Assembly (NCBI RefSeq): GCF_000378125.1 | Contig: NZ_KB899241.1 | Coordinates: 1,091,652 to 1,155,651, forward strand | From: Rudaea cellulosilytica DSM 22992 | Lineage (GTDB): Bacteria; Pseudomonadota; Gammaproteobacteria; Xanthomonadales; Rhodanobacteraceae | Length of the DNA stretch: 64,000 bases | Direction of reading: 5' to 3' | Shown here: in pieces, positions 28,457 through 35,615 of the stretch | Numbering within the stretch: position 1 is the stretch's first letter | Layout: every line of letters begins with the position of its first letter | Position numbers and translations under genes: made by a program | The notes under the pieces: generated by a model | The model's database searches: none | What the model was told of the DNA's origin: nothing | The model's input: the letters and a program-made list of their open reading frames with translations, nothing else

Positions 28457-29932
28457 ATGCCCGCTTCGATCCCAACCAAGTCCCGTTCCGCCGCGCGCCG
28501 TCTCGCAGCCACGCCGCGCTGGCTGTGGTGGGCGTTGGCGGGCTGCCTGCTGATCGGCCTTTGGCGGCTCGGTGCACTGATCGTGCACGACCCGCTGATT
28601 GCGCTGGCCAACAGTTACGACGAGGTGCGCTACAGCGCCTGCTTCGGCCTCTACCCGGATCGGCCCGAATCGGTGCCGCCCGACCGCAACAGCCCCGCCG
28701 CGCCGTATTCGCGCTACCGCTTCGTCGCCGCGAAAGATCCGATCTGCTACTGGTCGACCGAACTGTTGTTCCAGGGCGCAGCGGCGGCCCTGTTCCATAC
28801 CGAGGAAGCCGCGAGCGGCGCGAAGGCGCATTCGGTGCGCTGGATTGGCGCATTCAAGATCTTGGCAATGCTCGCGCTTTGGTTCGCTTTCAGCATTGCC
28901 TGGCTGCGCCGACGCGAGCCATGGTCAGCGCTCGCGAACGGCCTGTTACTGCCGCTGCTGTTCGCCGATCCGGCAAACACGATCTATCTGAACACGTTCT
29001 ACGCCGAATGGACCGCCCTGCTCGCACTCTACGCCGTCGCCGGGCTGATCCTGATCCACGAGGGCAAACCCGCGCGCGGCCATGCGTTCGCCCTGCTCGC
29101 GCTCGCCGCGGCGGCACTCGCGGTGAGCAAGATTCAGCATATCGTGCTGCCGTTCGGCATCGCCGTGGCCATGCTCGCGCTCGGACGCTGGCGCGACCGC
29201 GTCTGGCTGTGGAAGGGCAAGGCGCTGCTGATCGGTGCGCTGGTCGGCATCATCGTCCAGGTCGTGCAGTTGCAGCGCGACAGCGACGCGATCCGTGCGA
29301 TCAACGTGTTCAATCAGGCCGACGTCGTGTTCACCGCGATGCTGCCGAATTCGAGCGACCCGGCCGCGACCGCGCAGTTTCTCGGTCTGTCGCCGCAGTG
29401 CCTGCAATACTCGGGCAAGCGCGCCTGGCAGATGCCGGGCTTTCCGGCTGATCTGTGCCCCGAGCTGGCGAAAGTGTCGCGCTCGCGCGAACTCCTCGCC
29501 CTGCTGCACGAACCCGGTATGACGCTGCGCATCGGCTGGGCCGGCCTCGCCAACCTGCATCCGTGGGTCGCGCCGGGGCTTGGCCTCGTCGAGGGCGGCG
29601 ACTTCGCGCCGCTACCGGCACAGTTTTTCTCGTGGAGCGATCTGTTCGCCGAACGGCCGTTGCTGCGCACGTTGCTGTTCGGCGCACCGTTCGTGGCGTT
29701 GATTGCCCTGCTCTGGCGTCAGCGCTGGCGTGCCTGGCCGCGCCTGCTCACCGTCACCGTGCTCACGATCGTCGTCACCCTCGGCACGCTCACCGTTACC
29801 GTGCTCGGCGACGGGCTCGCCGACGTGCCCAAGCAGGGCCATCTCGTCTACAACGCCGCGCTGGTGTGGTGGATCGGCGCGCTCGTTGTCGGCTGGCGTT
29901 CGCTGTTTCCGGCGACGCGGCGACGTGCTTGA
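28457..29932 (+). CDS. Polytopic membrane protein of unknown function
   Basis: 491-residue integral membrane protein starting at ATG 28457; an upstream in-frame start would run into the kinase promoter region. Hydrophobic segments are near residues 20-42, 110-135, 150-170, 175-195, 210-230, 250-270 and in three helices at the C-terminus. Conserved-looking soluble loops hold ANSYDEVRYSACFGLYPDRPE and NVFNQADVVFTAMLPNS. The pattern of a first helix, a long periplasmic loop and a cluster of helices resembles GT-C-type glycosyltransferases, but no diagnostic motif was recognised. It is divergent from the kinase. Confidence 0.75.
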   Translation: MPASIPTKSRSAARRLAATPRWLWWALAGCLLIGLWRLGALIVHDPLIALANSYDEVRYSACFGLYPDRPESVPPDRNSPAAPYSRYRFVAAKDPICYWSTELLFQGAAAALFHTEEAASGAKAHSVRWIGAFKILAMLALWFAFSIAWLRRREPWSALANGLLLPLLFADPANTIYLNTFYAEWTALLALYAVAGLILIHEGKPARGHAFALLALAAAALAVSKIQHIVLPFGIAVAMLALGRWRDRVWLWKGKALLIGALVGIIVQVVQLQRDSDAIRAINVFNQADVVFTAMLPNSSDPAATAQFLGLSPQCLQYSGKRAWQMPGFPADLCPELAKVSRSRELLALLHEPGMTLRIGWAGLANLHPWVAPGLGLVEGGDFAPLPAQFFSWSDLFAERPLLRTLLFGAPFVALIALLWRQRWRAWPRLLTVTVLTIVVTLGTLTVTVLGDGLADVPKQGHLVYNAALVWWIGALVVGWRSLFPATRRRA

Positions 29933-29988
29933 GTAAACCGGATTCGACTCAACGGCATCCAAACTGCCATTCGTTGCGGGAGATAGCC

Positions 29989-31515
29989 ATGCTCAAGAAC
30001 GCGCTGTTCGCGCTGCTCGTGTTGTTGCCTGCCACATTCGTATCCGCCAATGAGCCGCAATTGCTGCCGGCAAAGGCCGACGCGATCGATTCGGCGCTGC
30101 TCAAGCAGAAACGGCCGATCGAGGTGTATCTGCCGGTCGAATCGGCGAAGGAACCGACGCAGCGCTACGAGACGCTGTACGTGCTCGACGGCGACTGGAA
30201 CGCGAAGATCGTCGTCGACGTGGTGACCTTCATGCGCAGCGTCGGTTTCATGCCACCGGTGATCGTGGTCAGCGTGCCGAACGTATTCGACGCGAAGGGC
30301 GTGAACAGCCGCGATCACGATCTGACTCCGACCGTGATGGCCGGCCAGCCGCGCTCCGGCGGGGCGAAGGAGTTTCTCGCCTTCCTGAAAACCGAATTGC
30401 TGCCGTACGTCAACGCGCATTACCCGGCGAGCGGGGTGAACTTGGTCCACGGACATTCGTTCGGCGGCACGTTTCTGATGTACGTGCTGGCGCACGAGCC
30501 GGCTCTGTTCGACGGCTATGCGATCCTCGACCCGGCGATGTGGTGGGACGATCACGCGCTCGATCCGGTGCTCGCGGCGACGCTGTCCGCGCTACCGACG
30601 CAGGGCAAGGCGATCTTCGTCGGCGCGCGCGCCGGGCAGATGTACGAGGAAATGGGTATGGCCAAGGTCGAGCCGATCTTCAAGGCGAAAGCGCCGGCCG
30701 CGCTGCACTGGACCGTCACCCAGTATCCCGGCGAGAGTCATGATTCGCTCAAGCTCAAGGGCACGTACGATGCGTTGAAGTACGCCTATCAGGGTTACCC
30801 GGCGAGGCAGATGGAGCTAATCCCGTCTGCCGGCATCGTGCTCAAGGACAAGCCCGTCTATCTCGGCCTGAACGGTGACGGCGATTCCGCCGATGCACAC
30901 TACACAACCGATGGTACAGCGCCGACCGCGGCCTCGCCGAAGTTCGCGCCGCAGGTCGCAATCACTGATCCGACGAAGACGACGATCGCACTGCTGTCCA
31001 ATCGCGGCATTTACGATCGCGTGCTGGTACATAGTCTGAAAAGCGGAGACGTGCTGGAGCCGCCGGCGCATGCCGTGGGCGCGGATAGAAAGTGGCGTCT
31101 GGCGTTCTACGCGGCCGAGGCGTGGCCCGAACTTGCGCGCGCCAGGCCGTTCAAGACCGGCACGGCCGAGAAGGAAATCGACTTCGACGGCGGCGGCCGC
31201 GATGCGTTCGCCGGGATCGCCGGGCGCAATCTGGCCATCCCGGCCGAGGGCTACTACGTGATCGGCGTCGGTACGTCCGGCCAGGTGCGCGTGTCGCTCG
31301 CCGGCACGACGCTGTTCGAGCACGACGGCGCGCACGGCCAGCGCCAGCATGCCTTCGTCGTGCCGCTACGCCGCGGGGTGTATCCATTGCGCGTGGAATT
31401 CCGGCCGGCGGCGAAAACACCGGATCTGGATGTCGTCGTTTTTCAATGCAAAGACGGCGAACCGGAATGGTGGAAAAACCAGCTGATCCTGCTGTCGAGC
31501 AAATCGCGGCCCTGA
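29989..31515 (+). CDS. Secreted esterase-like alpha/beta hydrolase with C-terminal accessory domain
   Basis: 508 residues with a signal peptide (MLKNALFALLVLLPATFVSA). The N-terminal ~265 residues are a Fes/IroE-like esterase: LYVLDGDW, nucleophile GHSFGGTF, and His in YPGESHDSLK. The C-terminal half has YTTDGTAPTAASP, a motif of chitobiase/hexosaminidase C-terminal domains, and a terminal beta-rich segment resembling PA14-like sugar-binding modules. This suggests an enzyme acting on glycans or siderophore-like esters outside the cytoplasm. It follows the polytopic membrane protein by 56 nt. Substrate unknown. Confidence 0.78.
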   Translation: MLKNALFALLVLLPATFVSANEPQLLPAKADAIDSALLKQKRPIEVYLPVESAKEPTQRYETLYVLDGDWNAKIVVDVVTFMRSVGFMPPVIVVSVPNVFDAKGVNSRDHDLTPTVMAGQPRSGGAKEFLAFLKTELLPYVNAHYPASGVNLVHGHSFGGTFLMYVLAHEPALFDGYAILDPAMWWDDHALDPVLAATLSALPTQGKAIFVGARAGQMYEEMGMAKVEPIFKAKAPAALHWTVTQYPGESHDSLKLKGTYDALKYAYQGYPARQMELIPSAGIVLKDKPVYLGLNGDGDSADAHYTTDGTAPTAASPKFAPQVAITDPTKTTIALLSNRGIYDRVLVHSLKSGDVLEPPAHAVGADRKWRLAFYAAEAWPELARARPFKTGTAEKEIDFDGGGRDAFAGIAGRNLAIPAEGYYVIGVGTSGQVRVSLAGTTLFEHDGAHGQRQHAFVVPLRRGVYPLRVEFRPAAKTPDLDVVVFQCKDGEPEWWKNQLILLSSKSRP

Positions 31516-31586
31516 CCTGCGTCGAAATTCGCTCGGCAGGCAGGCGACACGACCAGGCAATCGTCCTTGCGCGAGCGAATGCAAAG

Positions 31587-32600
31587 CTACGCGCTTTGCA
31601 CGCCGTCGATTTCGACCAACAATTCGCCGCGGCAGATATCGCCGTGCAACAGCAGCAGGCACGTGTGCGCGGGCAATTTGCCGCGCAGCAGCGCGTGCGC
31701 GCCGGCGACGTCTTCACTGCGCCGCACGTAGACCTTGAGCACGGCGCCGGCGCTCAGGCGTTCGGCCGGCGCGACTTGCGCGGCGGCGAGCACGCTGTCG
31801 ATGTTGGCGAGCGTTTCGGCTATCTGCGCTTCGAGGTCGTCGTGATGGTGCGAGACATGGCCGACGATCGCAGCGGTACCGGAAATGTATACTTGTACAC
31901 TTCGCGTCGGCGCGCGCGTGGCACGCGCAAACGTCGGCGCCTTGATGCCGTACTGACGCGGGTAGCGCCAGGCACTGACCTGACGCGGGTTTTCGAATCC
32001 GATGCCGGCTGCGCGCGCGGCCAGCCAATACACCTGCAGCACGCGGCGGCCGTCGCGCACGCCGATGCCGGTGGCAGCGGGGTAGGCGTCGACGAAGCCT
32101 TGTTCGAGCCCCGCGGCACGACCGACGCAGAAGCGGCGGTAGCGCTCGTCGTCGCCCGCGCCGAGATTGATCGCGTCAAGGTAGTTCCAGATGCGCAGCA
32201 CGTGCGGCGTATCGCTCGCGGCAACCGCGGCCAGCAGTTTGCGATAGGCGACCGCGGCGGCGTTTTCGATGCCGCCGTGCGCGGCCTCGTCGACCTCGAT
32301 CGCGCCGAACGCGTAGTCGCCGTCGAAGGACTGAGCGATGCCGTCGTCGCGCCTTGCGTGAACGCTGCCTTGCACGCGCCAGACCTCGAACGGCGCGGTT
32401 GCATCCGCGGGCTCGAGGTTGACGCGCAGGTAGCGCGGATCGGCATGAGCTGCAGGCGCCTGCGCGCCGAAGCCGAACACCGCGAGCACGCGGTCGTCGC
32501 CGAGGATGGTGTCGAGTTCCATGGCTTCGTAGCGGATGCCCAACGGTGGCAGGCCATCCGTGGCGGGATGCGGGGAGATGTCTGGTTTCGCTGAAGACAA
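31587..32600 (-). CDS. xanB2: XanB2-type chorismatase (hydroxybenzoate synthase)
   Basis: Member of the FkbO/Hyg5/XanB2 family, which hydrolyses chorismate to 3- and 4-hydroxybenzoate; in Xanthomonas this supplies the xanthomonadin starter and ubiquinone. The conserved blocks are RVLAVFGFGAQAP, DPRYLRVNLEP, SGTAAIVGHVSHH and LLLLHGDICRGELLVEIDGVQ. TTG 32600 gives 337 residues, close to the 331 of XanB2, and has GAGG 6 nt upstream. ATG 32519 would remove conserved sequence, and an ATG at 32666 would use codons inside the repeat element. It is divergent from the pigment-type genes and separated from them by that repeat. Confidence 0.85.
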   Translation of the reverse strand: MSSAKPDISPHPATDGLPPLGIRYEAMELDTILGDDRVLAVFGFGAQAPAAHADPRYLRVNLEPADATAPFEVWRVQGSVHARRDDGIAQSFDGDYAFGAIEVDEAAHGGIENAAAVAYRKLLAAVAASDTPHVLRIWNYLDAINLGAGDDERYRRFCVGRAAGLEQGFVDAYPAATGIGVRDGRRVLQVYWLAARAAGIGFENPRQVSAWRYPRQYGIKAPTFARATRAPTRSVQVYISGTAAIVGHVSHHHDDLEAQIAETLANIDSVLAAAQVAPAERLSAGAVLKVYVRRSEDVAGAHALLRGKLPAHTCLLLLHGDICRGELLVEIDGVQSA

Positions 32601-32603
32601 AGG

Positions 32604-32742
32604 GGACCTCTGATTAAACCTACTGCGCTCGATAACTTGCGCGCCGGCGGTGCTCGGAATCCTCATGAACCAGTAAACTCCGGTTCCTGCGCTCCGGCGA
32701 CGCGCGAATTCTCTTCGCTCGCTACGGTTAATCAGAGGTTCC
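32604..32742. repeat. MITE-like palindromic repeat, copy 1
   Basis: 139-bp element whose ends are inverted repeats: ACCTCTGATTAA on the left (32606-32617) matches the complement of TTAATCAGAGGT on the right (32728-32739). The interior, from CTACTGCGCTCGATAA to CTTCGCTCGCTAC, is also imperfectly self-complementary and is shared with the copy at 39606-39750. No coding capacity. It lies between the chorismatase start codon and the acyl-carrier-protein gene. Confidence 0.85.
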
Positions 32743-32788
32743 GAAGACAGGTCGCCGCCTGCGTGGCGCGAGGTTTTCGATGGCGCAA

Positions 32789-32797
32789 TGATACACT
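32789..32797 (+). promoter_or_regulatory. Candidate extended -10 for the acyl-carrier-protein operon
   Basis: TGATACACT matches an extended -10 (TGnTAnAnT) 52 nt upstream of the ACP start, with no convincing -35. It is just outside the repeat element, so the operon could be transcribed from here without the repeat. Confidence 0.35.
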
Positions 32798-32849
32798 GCG
32801 CGGCCGCCGCGACCGCACTCGGACCGCGCCCGCATACGGAAAACCGACC

Positions 32850-33119
32850 ATGTCACAGCAGACGCCCGCCGAGCACGAGCTCGCCAGCCTCATCGTTTCG
32901 AGTCTGAATCTGGAACATCTCAAGGCCGAGCAATTTGCGCCCGAGGCACCGTTGTTCGGCACCGAAACCGGACTCGATTCGATCGACGCGCTCGAACTCG
33001 CGCTGGCGGTGTCCAAGCGCTACGGCTTCCAGCTGCGTTCCGACAACGCCGACAATAAGCGCATCTTTTCCAGCCTGCGCGCCCTTTCGCAACACATCGA
33101 GAGCCATCGGGCGCATTGA
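32850..33119 (+). CDS. Acyl carrier protein of a pigment (aryl-polyene type) locus
   Basis: 89-residue ACP with the phosphopantetheine attachment motif LDSIDALEL; Ser44 is the predicted 4'-phosphopantetheine site. The sequence is shorter in acidic content than fatty-acid AcpP and resembles the XanC/ApeE-type carriers. ATG 32850 is chosen; the upstream open frame passes through the repeat. It heads a rightward operon with a membrane protein and hotdog dehydratases. Its starter would be the hydroxybenzoate made by the chorismatase, if an aryl-ACP ligase exists elsewhere. Confidence 0.88.
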   Translation: MSQQTPAEHELASLIVSSLNLEHLKAEQFAPEAPLFGTETGLDSIDALELALAVSKRYGFQLRSDNADNKRIFSSLRALSQHIESHRAH

Positions 33120-33129
33120 AGAGCTGCGC

Positions 33130-33744
33130 ATGCGCGTCGCGGTCTGGCTCGCAATACTCGCGCTCGCGCTGGGCGGTGTCCTGCTGCACAACGAAACCCT
33201 CACTGCGGCGATCGCCCCGCTTGCGCTCGCGTACCTCCTGATCGTCTCGCCGCGTATGCTGCGTGTTGCGCTCGCGGCGATCGTGGTTGTCGAAGCCGCG
33301 GCATGGTGGATCGGCGGTGCGCGCCTGATGCTCGATCTGCTGCCCGCAGCGATCGCCGCCTTCGTCGGCTGGCTGTTCGCGCGCAGTCTCATAGCGCCGC
33401 GCCGGCCGCTGATCGCGCGCGCGATCGCGGCGATCGACGGCCCGGCACGATTGGACGAGGTCGCGGTTGCGCGCTACGCACGCCGGTTGACTGTGCTTTG
33501 GGCCGCGTTCCAGGCGTTGCTCGCGACGTTCGGCTTGCTCTGCGTGCTGCACGATCATGGCGCGATCGCCGTACCCATGCCGTCAGCGCGCGCCTACGAT
33601 CTGATCCTGCCGCTGGCGGTGGCGATGTTGTTCTTCGGCGAATTCCTGCTGCGCCCGCGTCTGTTGCCGCAGGTGCCACGACATACACTGGTTGGTTTTC
33701 TGCGCGAGCTCGCCAGCGTTTGGCCGGAACTGATCGAGAAGTAA
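33130..33744 (+). CDS. COG4648-type membrane protein of pigment locus
   Basis: 204-residue membrane protein with about six hydrophobic helices, starting MRVAVWLAILALALGG 10 nt after the ACP stop. The order ACP then COG4648 protein is typical of xanthomonadin and aryl-polyene clusters. Its role there is undefined. Conserved-looking soluble segment RPLIARAIAAIDGPARLDEVAVARYARRLT. The C-terminus PRHTLVGFLRELASVWPELIEK is cytoplasmic if helices are counted from an inside N-terminus. Assignment rests on context and hydropathy. Confidence 0.75.
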   Translation: MRVAVWLAILALALGGVLLHNETLTAAIAPLALAYLLIVSPRMLRVALAAIVVVEAAAWWIGGARLMLDLLPAAIAAFVGWLFARSLIAPRRPLIARAIAAIDGPARLDEVAVARYARRLTVLWAAFQALLATFGLLCVLHDHGAIAVPMPSARAYDLILPLAVAMLFFGEFLLRPRLLPQVPRHTLVGFLRELASVWPELIEK

Positions 33745-33797
33745 ACCGGCACGAACCGCATCCGCGGGAAGCAATGTGTTCCGGCTATTATCGACGC

Positions 33798-34091
33798 ATG
33801 ATTGCCACGCGCCTGCGCATCGCTGCCGACCATCCTGCATTGCCCGGCCATTTTCCCGGGCGGCCGGTCGTGCCCGGCGTGGTCGTGCTTGACCGCATCG
33901 CCGCGGCGATCGAACGCGAATATGGTGCGCGCATCGTCGCGCTGCCACAGGTGAAGTTCGCCGCGCCGCTGCTGCCGGAGGAGGAAGCCGAGCTGCATAT
34001 CGAGGAAAAGGATGGCCGGCTGCACTTTCAGGTGCTGCGCGCCGGCACTCCGGTTGCGAGCGGCATCGCCGAGACGGAGCCGACGGCGTGA
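33798..34091 (+). CDS. Hotdog-fold 3-hydroxyacyl-ACP dehydratase, ApeI-like
   Basis: 97-residue single-domain hotdog protein with LPGHFPGRPVVPGVVVLD at about residues 14-31, the FabA/FabZ-type active-site helix (His and the VVPG turn). It is shorter than FabZ, as ApeI-type dehydratases of aryl-polyene clusters are. It would dehydrate the 3-hydroxyacyl intermediates of polyene extension. Its stop overlaps the GTG start of the next gene (GTGA), indicating coupled translation. Confidence 0.82.
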   Translation: MIATRLRIAADHPALPGHFPGRPVVPGVVVLDRIAAAIEREYGARIVALPQVKFAAPLLPEEEAELHIEEKDGRLHFQVLRAGTPVASGIAETEPTA

Positions 34092-35038
34092 GTGCGCAAT
34101 GGAGCGAGCGGCGCGAGGCCGGCGGCCGCTTCGCGATTTGGCTGATCCGTGGCGCCGGCCTCTATGCGGGCCGCGGCTTCGCGCGCCTGGCGCTGTATCC
34201 GATCACGCTGTACTTCTATTTCCGCCGCGCGCGCGAACGGCGCGATTCGCGCGAGTTCCTGACTCTGGCGCTCGGCCGCCCGGCACGCGCGTGGGACATC
34301 CTCAAGCACATCCACAGCTATGCGGCGACGATCCTCGATCGCATCTACTTGCTTCATGATGCGAAGCTGGATCGTTTCGCGTTCCGCGTGCATGGCCTCG
34401 AACAGCTCGAAGTCGAGATGGCGCGCGGCCGCGGCGTGCTCCTGCTCGGCTCGCATTTCGGCAGCTTCGAAGCACTGCGCGCGCTGGCCATCCGCCGGCC
34501 TGAGGTGCGGCTGTGCGTGGTCATGGACCTCAAGCAGACGCGCGCGCTCAACGAGCTGCTGCACGCGCTCAATCCCGGCGTCGCCGCAAACGTGATCGAC
34601 GCGGGCGTTGATCCGGGCGCGCTGGCACTGGCCCTGCACGAGGCCGCGCAGCAGGGCGCGCTGATCGGGCTGCTTGCCGATCGCGCGCGCGCGCAGGAGT
34701 CGACCGCAGCGGTCGAATTCTTCGGCCGTACCGCACACATCCCCGTCGCTGGCTACCAGATCGCCTCGATGCTTGACCTGCCCGTCGTGCTCGCGTTCGG
34801 CGTTTATCTTGGCGGCAACCGCTACGATCTGCACTTCGAGACATTGGCGCAAAACATGAAAATCCCACGCGGCGATCGCGCCGCGCAATTGCAGGTATGG
34901 GCGCAACGCTACGCCGCGCGGCTCGAAGACTATGCGCGCCGATATCCGTACAACTGGTTCAACTTATATGATTTCTGGGATTCTCCTCGCGAGCGCGCTG
35001 ACATTCGTCGCGACTCCGTCGCCTCCGCCGCCGGCTGA
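34088..35038 (+). CDS. Lysophospholipid acyltransferase (LpxL-like)
   Basis: 316-residue integral-membrane acyltransferase of the LpxL/HtrB family. GTG start in a GTGA overlap with the upstream gene. The HX4E motif is HFGSFE near residue 125 (LLLGSHFGSFEAL), followed by the LADRARAQES loop and VEFFGRTAHIPVAGYQIASML. The C-terminal WFNLYDFWD is typical of this family. In aryl-polyene loci such enzymes are proposed to transfer the polyene to a lipid or glycerophospholipid anchor. The last 71 nt overlap the next gene. Confidence 0.87.
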   Translation: MSAQWSERREAGGRFAIWLIRGAGLYAGRGFARLALYPITLYFYFRRARERRDSREFLTLALGRPARAWDILKHIHSYAATILDRIYLLHDAKLDRFAFRVHGLEQLEVEMARGRGVLLLGSHFGSFEALRALAIRRPEVRLCVVMDLKQTRALNELLHALNPGVAANVIDAGVDPGALALALHEAAQQGALIGLLADRARAQESTAAVEFFGRTAHIPVAGYQIASMLDLPVVLAFGVYLGGNRYDLHFETLAQNMKIPRGDRAAQLQVWAQRYAARLEDYARRYPYNWFNLYDFWDSPRERADIRRDSVASAAG

Positions 35039-35615
35039 ACTCGCGCCGGAAACGGCGGCACTGGTTGTCTCGCTGCGCCGCCCGGTGCCGGCCGACACGG
35101 TTTACGCCGAGGTGCGCTTCGTGCACATGCTGCGCCGGCCGATCCTGTTGCGGGGCGAGCTGCACTATGGTGGCGCAGGGCAGCTGGGCAAGCGCGTCGA
35201 TGCGCCGTATCAGGAGACGACCACGATCGCCGGCGCTGATGTTCGCGTGCAGCGCGAAGGCAAGAACGAACGTACGTTCTCGCTCGAACGCGCGCCCGAA
35301 CTCGGCGCGTTGCTGTCCGGGTTCTCCGCCCTGCTCGGCGGCGACGCGCAAGCGCTCAACCGCGATTTCAGCGTCGAGGCGACGCGTCGCGGCGAAAGCT
35401 GGCAATTGAAACTCACCCCGCGTTCGGCTGCGCTGGTCAAGCAACTCTCGACGATGATCGTCGATGGCCGCGGCAACGAGCCGAGCTGTTTCACCTTGCG
35501 CGAGGCCGACGGCGATTCGAGCACGATGCTGCTCGGCAGCCTCGCGCAAGCCAAATTCGGCGATCCGCTGACGCGCGAGTCTGTCGAAAAACTCTGTGTC
35601 GGTCCCACGCCTTGA
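34968..35615 (+). CDS. LolA-like outer-membrane lipoprotein carrier homologue
   Basis: 215-residue secreted protein resembling the LolA-like component of aryl-polyene clusters. From ATG 34968 it has a signal peptide (MISGILLASALTFVATPSPPPPA). The mature part has VYAEVRFVHMLRRPILLRGELHYGG and SLERAPELGALLSGFSALLGGD, consistent with an open beta-barrel lipid-binding fold. The start overlaps the acyltransferase gene by 71 nt, which is long, but a later start would lose the signal peptide. It probably carries the polyene lipid across the periplasm. Confidence 0.78.
   Translation: MISGILLASALTFVATPSPPPPAELAPETAALVVSLRRPVPADTVYAEVRFVHMLRRPILLRGELHYGGAGQLGKRVDAPYQETTTIAGADVRVQREGKNERTFSLERAPELGALLSGFSALLGGDAQALNRDFSVEATRRGESWQLKLTPRSAALVKQLSTMIVDGRGNEPSCFTLREADGDSSTMLLGSLAQAKFGDPLTRESVEKLCVGPTP

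Noticed and set aside
32604-32742. N-terminal extension of the chorismatase or ACP into the repeat
   Set aside because: The open frames through the repeat have no conserved residues; repeats of this kind are often open in several frames.
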